A DNA stretch of 42,955 nucleotides from Neisseria uirgultaei (GTDB lineage: Bacteria > Pseudomonadota > Gammaproteobacteria > Burkholderiales > Neisseriaceae): assembly GCF_962719845.1 (NCBI RefSeq), contig NZ_CAUIYF010000014.1:1-42955 (forward strand), given 5' to 3'. Below, in pieces: positions 17,214 through 24,979 of this stretch; within the stretch, counting starts at the first letter, position 1, and each line of letters opens with the position of its first letter. The notes below the pieces were generated by a model. It made no database searches. It worked only from the letters and a program-made list of their open reading frames with translations, and was not told the origin of the DNA. The position numbers and the translations under genes were made by a program.

Positions 17214-17224
17214 TCTGCTTGAAA

Positions 17225-17236
17225 ATGCCGTCTGAA
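17225..17236 (+). repeat. Single DUS after fpr
   Basis: Perfect ATGCCGTCTGAA followed by a partial inverse (CGGCAT). Confidence 0.8.
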
Positions 17237-17250
17237 CGGCATCAGCAATC

Positions 17251-17290
17251 AAAAACCCCGAATCCTGCCAATCAGGATTCGGGGTTTTTA
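17251..17290 (+). terminator. Rho-independent terminator of fpr
   Basis: AACCCCGAATCCTG, a five-base loop, CAGGATTCGGGGTT and a T-run: a 14-bp perfect stem, the strongest terminator in the window. Confidence 0.92.
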
Positions 17291-17394
17291 TAGTGAATTA
17301 AATTTAAATCAGGACAAGGCGGCGAGCCGCAGACAGTACAAATAGTACGGCAAGGCGAGCCAACACTGTACCGGTTTAAATTTAATTCACTATA
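17289..17394. repeat. Correia repeat element (short form)
   Basis: Starts TATAGTGAATTAAATTTAAA and ends with the inverse reading to CACTATA. The body has the typical CAGGACAAGGC, GCCGCAGACAGTAC and AGTACGGCAAGGCGAG. About 106 bp is the internally deleted class, without the central IHF-site region. It directly abuts the fpr terminator. Confidence 0.92.
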
Positions 17395-17428
17395 TAGTGG
17401 GTAAAAATTAGAAATGCACATTTCCGTC

Positions 17429-17522
17429 ATTCACGCGCAGGCGGGAATCCAGACCTATCCGTTAATTAGCATTTGAAAATAAAAGAAAAACCAAGCATAT
17501 GGGTTCCCACTTGCGGGGGAAT
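17429..17522. repeat. Two dRS3-like repeats
   Basis: 17429-17448 (ATTCAC, eight bases, GGGAAT) and 17503-17522 (GTTCCC, eight bases, GGGAAT), each one base off the dRS3 consensus. The second lies inside the small minus-strand ORF at 17466-17609 and may have truncated it. Confidence 0.6.
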
Positions 17523-17609
17523 CTTCATCGTCTCATTTTTGTTTTCATCAACTTTTCCTAAACTTTCCTGTTTGGCTGCATAATCAGACTTGACTTTGTT
17601 ATTTTCCAT
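17466..17609 (-). CDS. Small hydrophilic ORF, probably truncated
   Basis: A 47-residue frame starting MENNKVKSDYAAKQESLG. Its ATG (17607-17609) overlaps the last codons of the membrane-protein gene upstream on the minus strand (stop at 17599), the tight packing of translationally coupled genes. The first 28 residues look like ordinary charged protein; the rest is dRS3-like DNA in translation, so the original gene may have been longer. Function unknown, and it may not be expressed. Confidence 0.35.
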   Translation of the reverse strand: MENNKVKSDYAAKQESLGKVDENKNETMKIPPQVGTHMLGFSFIFKC

Positions 17610-18117
17610 ATTGAGCTTCTCTTAATTTGAAAAAATTAACATAAACATTTAAAAATAAAACAAAATTATATAATAAAGAAAATAATGAGAATATAAAGGA
17701 TAAAAAGAGAGTTAAGTTATTTAATCGGACTTGTTCTCTATAAATCATAAGACACCAAATAAGCCATAATAAATTTAGTAAATAAAAACTGCTTATACCC
17801 AACTTTCTTTTCTTGGAACCTATTATTATTTCAACTCTGGATGAAAAAATAGAATTTAAAAATTTTTTTCTTTGATATATCGTTAATATCTCCCTAGTTT
17901 TTCTTAAAAAAAATATAATCATACATATACTACACAACATTGGTAATAAATAAATTAAAAGCGAAAGGTAATTAAATTGATAATTGTAAATTATATAATA
18001 AACAACATACGAAGAAAAAATTATTACAGATGATTTGCTATACGAATAAAAAAATATCCTACCTAGCCCGAACCTTCTTATAATTTGTACTATGTGATTA
18101 TCCATTTCAATATCCAT
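17599..18117 (-). CDS. AT-rich integral membrane protein, unknown
   Basis: A 172-residue protein with four hydrophobic segments: about 27-44 (SVIIFSSYVVYYII), 51-72 (SLLIYLLPMLCSICMIIFFL), 108-126 (SSFYLLNLLWLIWCLMIY) and 135-162 (LTLFLSFIFSLFSLLYNFVLFL). A charged loop (RKTREILTIYQRKKF and GSKKRKLG) lies between the second and third. Base composition is far more AT-rich than in the flanking fpr and ccoI, so acquisition is likely. The ATG overlaps the stop of a short upstream frame and its own end overlaps another start. Small multi-membrane proteins in such packing are often immunity proteins of toxin cassettes, but nothing here proves that. GAAAG upstream supports M1 as start. Confidence 0.6.
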   Translation of the reverse strand: MDIEMDNHIVQIIRRFGLGRIFFYSYSKSSVIIFSSYVVYYIIYNYQFNYLSLLIYLLPMLCSICMIIFFLRKTREILTIYQRKKFLNSIFSSRVEIIIGSKKRKLGISSFYLLNLLWLIWCLMIYREQVRLNNLTLFLSFIFSLFSLLYNFVLFLNVYVNFFKLREAQYGK

Positions 18118-18196
18118 TTAAGCTTTCAATTAATTTTCTATATTTTTCAATGGCATGTATCATGCTGTGCTTGGGAAATATCATCTTGGTTGATGA
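18107..18196 (-). pseudogene. Remnant reading frame upstream of the membrane protein
   Basis: Thirty codons on the minus strand ending in MIHAIEKYRKLIESLNGY and stop, with the stop overlapping the next ATG by 11 bases. It is closed upstream by a stop and looks like the tail of a lost gene. Codon content resembles the downstream AT-rich gene. Confidence 0.3.
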
Positions 18197-18285
18197 TCAA
18201 GCCATGTATGCAAAGATTGGAATATGGTATCTGTCGTGCTAATAATGCCCCCGTTACTGTTATACGTCTAAAGCAACGCTGTCCG

Positions 18286-20766
18286 TCATTGTTCGGACGG
18301 CATTTTTTCAGACGGCATGTCCACCTGCTTGTGAAGCCGCATAGCATTGCCCAATACGACCAGCGAACTGAAGCTCATACCCAGCGCGGCAATCCACGGT
18401 TGGACATAGCCCAAAACGGCAAGCGGTACGGCAATGATGTTGTAAGCACTCGCCCACGACAGGTTCTGACGGATAATCTGCCGCGTCCTTCCCGCCTGTG
18501 CCAGCATATGCGGAACGGTATTCAAATCTTCGTTTAAAAGGACGATATCCGCGCCGTCCCTTGCAATATCGGTTCCTCCCGCCACCGCTGCAGAAGTATC
18601 GGCCTGTGCCAAAACAGGGGCATCGTTGATGCCGTCGCCTATCATCAACACTCTTTTCCCTTCTTTCTGCAAAGCCTTGACATATTCCAACTTGTCTTCC
18701 GGCATGGCTTGGGAACGGTAGTGTCCGATACCCAAGGCGCGTGCGGTTTCTGCAACGGCGGTTTCGCGGTCTCCGCTGAGCAGGTGCAGGGTCAGGTGTT
18801 GCCGCTTCAACTTGCGGACAACTTCCTCCGCCCCTTCCTTCAACGGGTCTTGAAGATAAAACACAGCTTGGAAACCGAGCTGGTTGCCGAGATAGACCGC
18901 GCTGCCGCTTTCTGAAGCCTGTTCATCCTGCGGAGGTTCTCCGGCGATTTTGGCGACATAAGCCCCCCTGCCCAATGCCCACACCTGCGTTTCCCCGTTG
19001 ACGGTCAGTTGCGCGCCTACGCCTTCACCGACGTGATTGAGGCGTTGTCCGACCCGTATGTCAGGAATCATGCCGTCTGAAACACGGTGGTTGAGGATGG
19101 CGCGTGCAAGGGGATGTTCGGACTGTTGTTCCAACGCCTGCGCCACCGCGAGAACAAAGGCTTCGTCTGTGCCGCTCAACAATGAGATACGGCTGACGGT
19201 GGGATTTCCCCGGGTCAGCGTTCCTGTTTTATCGAAGATGATGTCGGTGGTTTGGGCGAGCGTTTCCAGGGTTTGCTTACCGCTGATTAAAATGCCTTCG
19301 CGTGCCAGCGAACCGGTAGAAGCTGCCAAGGCCGTCGGCGTGGCAAGCGATAAGGCGCACGGACAGGTAATGACAAGCAGGGCGACGGTAATCCAAAGCG
19401 CGGTATGCGCATCGGCGTAAAACATCCAACCGATAAATACGGGAACAGCAAGCAGCAGCTCCCCGAAAACGAATGTCGAGGCGTATTGTTCCGCCAACTC
19501 GGCGGTGCGCGGTTTTTGGGCCAGTGCGCGGTCGAGCAGGCGGACGATATGGGACAGGCGCGTACTGCTGCCGGTACGGTCGGTGCGTATGATTAGGGGG
19601 CTTTGCGTATTGAGTGTGCCGGCGGTTACTTTTTCAGACGGCATTTTGGCGACGGGCAGGCTTTCACCCGTCAGCATGGCTTCATTGACCGCGCTGCTGC
19701 CTTCGACAACCGTACCGTCGACAGGTACGGTCTCCCCGGGTTTGACCATCACGATATCGCCCTCCTTCAATTTGACGACGGCTGCCTCGCAGGTTTCCTG
19801 CGTATCGGGGTAATCGGGCATATGATGGCAAAACGCAGGAATCAGCTTGACCAGCCTCTCGGCGGCATCGCCTGCCTTACGTCGGGCGATTTGTTCCATA
19901 AAACGTCCGCCCAGCAGGAAAAACAGCAGCATGGCGATGGATTCGAAATACATCCCCTGCCCCGCATTGGTCGCAAGGCTGTAAACGCCGGCGATAAAGG
20001 TCATGATGATGGCGACGGTAATCGGCGTGTCCATACCGACGCGGCGGTTTTTCAAGTCGCGCAGCGTGCCTTGATAAAACGGAACGGCGCAGTAAAAGAC
20101 AACCGGCAACACCATCAGGAAACCGCCCCAATGGAGGATTTGCAGGAAATCGGGTTCGATGTCGCCGCCGTAAAGGTAGGTCGGCAGCGCGAACATCATC
20201 GTCTGCATCATCCCCAGTCCGGCAACGGCGAGGCGGACGATGTATTGTTTGCGTTCTTTTTGGTTGGCGGCTTCGATTTTCTGCGCGTCATAGGGTGCGG
20301 CGGTGTAGCCTGTCTGCCGGATTTTCAACAGAATGTCGGAAAGGCGGATTTTGCCGTCGTCCCAGACGACGCGGCAGCGGTGCGTGCTGTAATTGAGGTC
20401 GATGCGGACGATGCCGTCTGTACGCAAAAGCTGCTGTTCGATCAGCCAGACGCAGGCGGCGCAGGTGATGCCGCCGAGCATTAAAACCGCCTCGCGCGTG
20501 CCGCCGTGGGTTTCCACAAAGTCGGACTGGACTTCGGGCAGATCGTACAGGCGGATTTGGTCGAGGATTTCTTGGGGCGGCAGTTCGGTTTTTTGCGCGT
20601 CGGCGGTGCGTTGTTTGTAATAACTGCCCAAGCCCGCGTCGATAATGCTTTGTGCGACTGCCTGACAGCCGGCACAGCAGGTTTCGCGGTCTTCGTTTTC
20701 GTAACGGACAGTCAGGTGGAGGTGTTCGGGAACATCCAAACCGCAGTGGAAACAGGTTTTTTTCAT
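18286..20766 (-). CDS. ccoI: Cu+-exporting P1B ATPase of the CcoI/FixI type
   Basis: Membrane P-type ATPase expected to move copper for assembly of cbb3 cytochrome oxidase, the terminal oxidase of Neisseria. The 826 residues carry, in order, an N-terminal Cys-rich module (CFHCGLDV, CCAGCQAV), a heavy-metal-associated domain (GITCAACVWLIE), membrane helices, the TGES actuator motif (MLTGESLPVAK), the CPC metal site (ITCPCALSLATP), the phosphorylation site DKTGTLTRG (Asp about 512) and the hinge MIGDGINDAPVLAQ. The double Cys N-terminus separates CcoI/FixI from general CopA. ATG 20764-20766 overlaps the hflX stop (ATGA), so the two are coupled. The C-terminal tail MPSEKMPSEQ is encoded by two uptake sequences. 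Two more lie inside the gene. Confidence 0.88.
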   Translation of the reverse strand: MKKTCFHCGLDVPEHLHLTVRYENEDRETCCAGCQAVAQSIIDAGLGSYYKQRTADAQKTELPPQEILDQIRLYDLPEVQSDFVETHGGTREAVLMLGGITCAACVWLIEQQLLRTDGIVRIDLNYSTHRCRVVWDDGKIRLSDILLKIRQTGYTAAPYDAQKIEAANQKERKQYIVRLAVAGLGMMQTMMFALPTYLYGGDIEPDFLQILHWGGFLMVLPVVFYCAVPFYQGTLRDLKNRRVGMDTPITVAIIMTFIAGVYSLATNAGQGMYFESIAMLLFFLLGGRFMEQIARRKAGDAAERLVKLIPAFCHHMPDYPDTQETCEAAVVKLKEGDIVMVKPGETVPVDGTVVEGSSAVNEAMLTGESLPVAKMPSEKVTAGTLNTQSPLIIRTDRTGSSTRLSHIVRLLDRALAQKPRTAELAEQYASTFVFGELLLAVPVFIGWMFYADAHTALWITVALLVITCPCALSLATPTALAASTGSLAREGILISGKQTLETLAQTTDIIFDKTGTLTRGNPTVSRISLLSGTDEAFVLAVAQALEQQSEHPLARAILNHRVSDGMIPDIRVGQRLNHVGEGVGAQLTVNGETQVWALGRGAYVAKIAGEPPQDEQASESGSAVYLGNQLGFQAVFYLQDPLKEGAEEVVRKLKRQHLTLHLLSGDRETAVAETARALGIGHYRSQAMPEDKLEYVKALQKEGKRVLMIGDGINDAPVLAQADTSAAVAGGTDIARDGADIVLLNEDLNTVPHMLAQAGRTRQIIRQNLSWASAYNIIAVPLAVLGYVQPWIAALGMSFSSLVVLGNAMRLHKQVDMPSEKMPSEQ

Positions 20767-21944
20767 GGCGTTTCGGTCTCGTCGTCGGTTGTCGGCATGG
20801 TGGCACAATACTCGGCAATGGCTTCGCGCAGTGCGTCTATACCGGTATTTTCAGCAACGGAAATGCGGACGGCGGCAATTTTTCCCACAGCGTCGCGCCA
20901 TATGCCCGTATTTTGTCCTTCAGGCGGCAGCAGGTCGGTTTTGTTGTACACCTTGATGCACGGAATATCGCCGGCATGGATTTCTTGCAGTACGTTTTCC
21001 ACGTCTTCAATCTGCTGCCCGCTGTTCGGGGCGGAGGCATCGACGACGTGCAGCAGCACATCGGCTTGTGCGGTTTCTTCCAAGGTGGCGGAAAAGGCAG
21101 AAATCAGTTTGTGCGGCAGATCGCTGACGAATCCGACGGTATCGGTCAGGATGATGCTGCATTCGGGACTGATGTACAGCCGCCGCGCCGTCGTGTCGAG
21201 TGTGGCAAACAGCTGGTCTTTCGCATATATGCCCGACTTGGTCAGCCGGTTGAACAGGCTGGATTTGCCGACATTGGTATAGCCGACCAGCGCAAACGTT
21301 TTGATTCTGCCCGATTCGCGGGACTTGCGGCGCAGCGCGCGCTGTTTTTTGAGGTTGGCAAGCTGTTTTTTCAAGGCGTTGATCCGATGGGCGATCAATC
21401 GGCGGTCGGTTTCCAGTTTGGTTTCGCCCGGTCCTTTCATGCCGATGCCGCCGCGCTGGCTCTGCAGATGGCCGTAACCGCGTATCAAGCGTCCCGCCAA
21501 ATGGCTTAATTGTGCCAACTCGACTTGCAGCCTGCCTTCCTGCGTGCGTGCGCGGCGGGCGAAAATCGCCAGAATCAGCCCCACCCTGTCCAATACGCGG
21601 CATTGGAGGATTTTTTCCAAATTGCGTTCCTGCGTGGGCGTGAGTTCGTGGTTGAATACGACCAAATTGATGCCGTCTGCGGCAACTGCTTCCGACAGCT
21701 CCGCCGCCTTGCCCGTGCCGACAAACAGCGCGGTGTGCGGACGGTCGCGTTTGGCGGTCTCCACGATGACGGGATCGCCGCCTGCCGCTTTGACCAGCTC
21801 GACGGCTTCTGCCAATGCCGTCTGAAAGCCGTTCAGACGGGCGGCACTGCTGCCCGTACCATCTTTGTCCAACATTACGCCCACCAGCATGACGCGTTCC
21901 GGTTGCGCTTGGGTACTGCCGTTGCGGCCTGTTCTGCCTGTCAT
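20763..21944 (-). CDS. hflX: Ribosome-associated GTPase HflX
   Basis: Ribosome-splitting/rescue GTPase that binds the large subunit. 393 residues from the preferred ATG 21944 (AGGA upstream). An N-terminal HflX domain carries VFVGTGKAAELSEAV-like sequence and the GGIGMKGPGETKLETDRR motif. The G domain shows GYTNVGKSSLFN (G1), DTTARR, DTVGF (G3) and NKTD (G4). A uptake sequence inside the gene (21815-21826) encodes part of NGFQTALAEA. It begins four bases after the CAP-protein stop and its stop overlaps the ccoI start, so the three genes form one operon on the minus strand. No hfq precedes it, unlike in enterobacteria. Confidence 0.93.
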   Translation of the reverse strand: MTGRTGRNGSTQAQPERVMLVGVMLDKDGTGSSAARLNGFQTALAEAVELVKAAGGDPVIVETAKRDRPHTALFVGTGKAAELSEAVAADGINLVVFNHELTPTQERNLEKILQCRVLDRVGLILAIFARRARTQEGRLQVELAQLSHLAGRLIRGYGHLQSQRGGIGMKGPGETKLETDRRLIAHRINALKKQLANLKKQRALRRKSRESGRIKTFALVGYTNVGKSSLFNRLTKSGIYAKDQLFATLDTTARRLYISPECSIILTDTVGFVSDLPHKLISAFSATLEETAQADVLLHVVDASAPNSGQQIEDVENVLQEIHAGDIPCIKVYNKTDLLPPEGQNTGIWRDAVGKIAAVRISVAENTGIDALREAIAEYCATMPTTDDETETP

Positions 21945-21948
21945 GTAT

Positions 21949-23229
21949 TCAATCCTGTAAATAAAGGGTAACGCCGCGTTCCGGGCTGTCTTCCGGCGCA
22001 AGCGTGATGCGGCTGCCCGTCATTCCGCCAACGCTGAAGACGATGCCGCCCGCCTCGTGCCTTCCTATGGACAGGCGGCTGCCGGGCCGCTGCCGGTAGG
22101 TATAACGGGTACACGCTTCCAAGCACCAGCGTCCGCGCCAGTGGATGAAATATTTTTCGCCTTTTCTGACGGCAAGCGTCTCGCCGCCGTTCACCTCAAA
22201 ATAAGGGTAATCGGGTTTTCGGGTTTTAAACTGCCATTTCGCCTGCGCGCGCCGTCCGTTGCGGACATAGTCGAATACCGCCGTATAAAGCGTACCGTAC
22301 TCCAAAGGCTTGATCGGGAAAAGCGCGAATTGGTACGCGGTCAGCCTGCCGTTGGGGTCGTTGCCGGCGGTTAAAACCCTGACGGGGCGGATTTCGTTTT
22401 TACCCTGATACAGCTTGAAACTTTTCATCGTAATTTTGCCTGCCGCCTCGGAAAAATCAATGCTGGCAGGATTTCCCGTCATTTCATATTCCGGCACGGG
22501 GTCGGGACGTTCCCCGTAAAAATAAGGCAGCGCGCCGCTGCCGACCGGATAGGCTGTATAGAGCAGCTCCTGTGCGGGCATGACTTCGTCGGTGTACACG
22601 ACCGCACCGTTGTGGCAGGCGTTGCGGTAATATTTCCGTCCCGCTTCAGGCTGATTTCTGCCTTGGGCGCAATGCCGCTCAAACCTGCCGTTGCCCTGAT
22701 TGAATACGACGACGGTTTTGCCGTTTTCGCGCACAAATGCCGCTCCTGCCTCATCCGTATGGCGGTCAAGCAGGGAAAGGCGGTGGTAGATTGCGCTCAT
22801 CAATCCGTCAACCTGGCGTTGCTGCGTACGGATATCGCTGTCGGACGATTCGGCGGCTTCTTCTTCCGTGCTGACGTTTTCGTGTACACCGTTGTAAAGG
22901 TAACCGGCAAGGCGTGTGCGTTCGGTCAACTTTTGTGCGGTGTAGTGCGGATTGTCGGGATGATATTCTCCGTGTCCGTCTTCGGGATTAAGCGTGAGGT
23001 AGCGTGCGTGCCTGCGGGCAGAGTTTTCCAATACAGGCGCGTGTGCCAGCTCGTGCAAACCGATTTGTGCGCGGATACGGTTGAGGTAGTGCAGCGCATC
23101 GCCGCCGTCCCTGATTTGCGGTGCGGACGGATAGACAAGTTCGCCCGCCGGCACGGATTGGTTTTGGGTATGGTAGAAAACGCCTGCCGCCGAGCCCAAC
23201 AGAAGCAGCCAGATAACAAGGGATTTCAT
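21949..23229 (-). CDS. CAP/SCP-domain secreted protein
   Basis: 426 residues with an N-terminal signal or anchor (MKSLVIWLLLLGSAAGVFY). The segment LHYLNRIRAQIGLHEL, then LENSARRHARYLTLN, HGEYHPDNPHYTA and GVHENVSTEEEA, matches the CAP (SCP/PR-1) fold, about residues 45-200, with candidate His and Glu of the cavity. The C-terminal 180 residues are a separate beta-rich region without recognised family. The start has AAAGGG upstream. It is the first gene of the CAP-hflX-ccoI unit. A short GC hairpin (23243-23260) lies just before the ribosome binding site. Role unknown; bacterial CAP proteins are mostly uncharacterised. Confidence 0.8.
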   Translation of the reverse strand: MKSLVIWLLLLGSAAGVFYHTQNQSVPAGELVYPSAPQIRDGGDALHYLNRIRAQIGLHELAHAPVLENSARRHARYLTLNPEDGHGEYHPDNPHYTAQKLTERTRLAGYLYNGVHENVSTEEEAAESSDSDIRTQQRQVDGLMSAIYHRLSLLDRHTDEAGAAFVRENGKTVVVFNQGNGRFERHCAQGRNQPEAGRKYYRNACHNGAVVYTDEVMPAQELLYTAYPVGSGALPYFYGERPDPVPEYEMTGNPASIDFSEAAGKITMKSFKLYQGKNEIRPVRVLTAGNDPNGRLTAYQFALFPIKPLEYGTLYTAVFDYVRNGRRAQAKWQFKTRKPDYPYFEVNGGETLAVRKGEKYFIHWRGRWCLEACTRYTYRQRPGSRLSIGRHEAGGIVFSVGGMTGSRITLAPEDSPERGVTLYLQD

Positions 23230-23242
23230 GATGTCGCCCTTT

Positions 23243-23260
23243 CACCCCGGCAACGGGGTG
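23243..23260. promoter_or_regulatory. GC-rich hairpin in the leader of the CAP-hflX-ccoI unit
   Basis: CACCCCG, four bases, CGGGGTG: a perfect 7-bp stem. On the minus strand it ends a few bases before AAAGGG, the ribosome binding site of the CAP gene, so it could affect translation. On the plus strand it is followed by TTTT and would resemble a terminator, but no plus-strand gene leads into it. Confidence 0.4.
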
Positions 23261-23344
23261 TTTTATCAAAACGGCAAACTTGTCAATGCGGTTTCCGCTT
23301 GCCGATTGCCAAACCGGCAAACCTTTCCCCGTGCCGATGCCGAA

Positions 23345-23378
23345 CCCGATGCCGTCTGAACCTTCAGACGGCATCGGG
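23345..23378. terminator. Inverted DUS terminator after queH
   Basis: CCCGATGCCGTCTGAA and its inverse with a two-base loop: a 16-bp stem immediately beyond the queH stop (minus strand). Confidence 0.8.
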
Positions 23379-23381
23379 TGT

Positions 23382-24107
23382 TTATTTGTCCGCCCGGATG
23401 GGTGCAGGTTCGTATTGTGTCGATTCGTCGCCGTAATACAGCACGCCGAGTTTGATGGGGATGCGTCCCTGCGATTTGCGGTGGGCGTTGGAATCGCGCA
23501 AGGAATAGGCGCAGCCGCAATATTCCTGCTGGTAGAAGTTTTCGCGTTTGCTGATTTCGATCATGCGCGCGCTGCCGCCGCCTTTGCGCCAGTTGAAATC
23601 CCAATACACCACATCATCATAGGGCGCGGCGGCGCGGTGTCCGCAGTCGTTGATTTGCGCCATATTTTTCCAGCGTGAAATGCCCAAAGAACTGGTAAAG
23701 ACGGGGAAACCGTGTTCGTGCGCGTATTGTGCGGCTTTTTCAAAACGCATATCGAAACACATCGTACAGCGGATGCCGCGTTCCGGCTCAAACTCCATGC
23801 TTTTGGCTTTGGCAAACCATTCTTTGCGGTCGTTTTCGTAATCGTCGTCTTTATCGATGAAGGGGATGCCGAACTTTTCCGCAAAGCGCACGTTTTCCTC
23901 TTTTCGGAGCATATATTCTTTGTGCGGATGGATGTTGGGATTGTAAAAATAAATGGTGTAGTCGATGCCGGAGGCAAGCATCGCCTCCATCACTTCGCCG
24001 CTGCACGGGGCGCAGCAGGAATGCAGCAAGACTTTTTTATGTCCGCCGGGCGGGACGAGTATGGGGCGGTTAATGTCGGTAACGGTAGGTTTGTTTTGTG
24101 TTTCCAT
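23382..24107 (-). CDS. queH: Epoxyqueuosine reductase QueH
   Basis: Reduces epoxyqueuosine to queuosine in tRNA, the last step of queuosine synthesis; the non-orthologous partner of QueG. 241 residues with the DUF208 features: HSCCAPCSG near residue 31, YFYNPNIHPHKEY, then CTMCFDMRFEKAAQYA and CGCAYSLRDS, whose cysteines bind the iron-sulfur cluster and second metal. The family length is about 180-250. The start has a weak ribosome binding site. Alone between radC and the CAP gene, all on the minus strand. Confidence 0.92.
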   Translation of the reverse strand: METQNKPTVTDINRPILVPPGGHKKVLLHSCCAPCSGEVMEAMLASGIDYTIYFYNPNIHPHKEYMLRKEENVRFAEKFGIPFIDKDDDYENDRKEWFAKAKSMEFEPERGIRCTMCFDMRFEKAAQYAHEHGFPVFTSSLGISRWKNMAQINDCGHRAAAPYDDVVYWDFNWRKGGGSARMIEISKRENFYQQEYCGCAYSLRDSNAHRKSQGRIPIKLGVLYYGDESTQYEPAPIRADK

Positions 24108-24179
24108 TAACTTAACAATATCTGTTGAATACGGTTGAAGCGGCTATTTTATCAGAGCCGTCGCATGTAAAACAGAGTG

Positions 24180-24857
24180 TCAGGGCATCAGCCCGAGCTG
24201 CCTGAACGAACGGACGCTTTGCGCCGTTACGATAAAATGGTCGAGCAGCGACACATCGACCAGCGACATTGCCTGTGCCAGCCGCCTTGTGAACATGATG
24301 TCTTCCTGCGAAGGTTCGGGCGAGCCGCCCGGATGGTTGTGTGCGATAATCAGGCTGTCGGCATATTCGTCCAATGCCAGTTTGACGATTTCGCGGATGT
24401 AAATCGTGTTTTCCGCAACCGTACCGCGCGACAGCTCTCTGACCGCAATCAGTTGGTTTTGGCGGTTCAACAACAGCGCGACGCTGACTTCGACTTTTTC
24501 CTGCCCCAAATGAAAGCGCAGGTAATCGGCAACCGTATCGGGGTCGGACAGGACGATGCCCTCCTGCAATTCTTCGGCCAGTATCCTGCGTCCGATTTCC
24601 CTGACTACGGCAAACTGTGTGAAACTTGCCGTCCCCATCCCTTTGTATGCCGACAGTTTGCCGACCTCCGCGCTCATCAGCCTCCCCAAACTGCCGAACT
24701 CCTGCAACAGGTAGCGCGCCAAATCGACCGCACTCATTCCGCGCGTGCCGACGCGCAGCAGGATTGCCAAAAGTTCGGCATCACTCAAAGCCGCCGCCCC
24801 GCGTTCCAACAGCTTTTCCCTGGGTCTTTCGCCTTCCGGCCATTGCTTGATGCTCAT
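24180..24857 (-). CDS. radC: RadC-family JAB-domain protein
   Basis: 225 residues. N-terminal helix-hairpin-helix region (about 1-90, GAAALSDAELLAILLRVGT) and a C-terminal JAB/MPN domain with the metal motif HNHPGGSPEPSQED near residues 173-186. Named for a supposed repair role that was later withdrawn; the biochemical function remains unclear. AAAGGG precedes the ATG. It lies 72 bp upstream of queH on the same strand. Confidence 0.93.
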   Translation of the reverse strand: MSIKQWPEGERPREKLLERGAAALSDAELLAILLRVGTRGMSAVDLARYLLQEFGSLGRLMSAEVGKLSAYKGMGTASFTQFAVVREIGRRILAEELQEGIVLSDPDTVADYLRFHLGQEKVEVSVALLLNRQNQLIAVRELSRGTVAENTIYIREIVKLALDEYADSLIIAHNHPGGSPEPSQEDIMFTRRLAQAMSLVDVSLLDHFIVTAQSVRSFRQLGLMP

Positions 24858-24883
24858 GTTTTCCCTTTTTTAAATAGTCTGAG

Positions 24884-24961
24884 ATGCCGTCTGAAACAAA
24901 TGTTCCCACACGCCAAATATCCGAAATGCCGTCTGAACCGGATTTCCGCTTCAGACGGCAT
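24884..24961. terminator. DUS and inverted DUS pair between gshA and radC
   Basis: A single ATGCCGTCTGAA at 24884-24895, then a pair at 24926-24937 and 24950-24961. The pair follows the gshA stop by 18 bp on the minus strand and probably terminates it. Confidence 0.75.
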
Positions 24962-24979
24962 CTGTATTTCAAAACAGTC

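Noticed and set aside
18085..18537. Plus-strand frame of 150 codons over the ccoI end
   Set aside because: Antisense to ccoI and to the AT-rich islet; no support.
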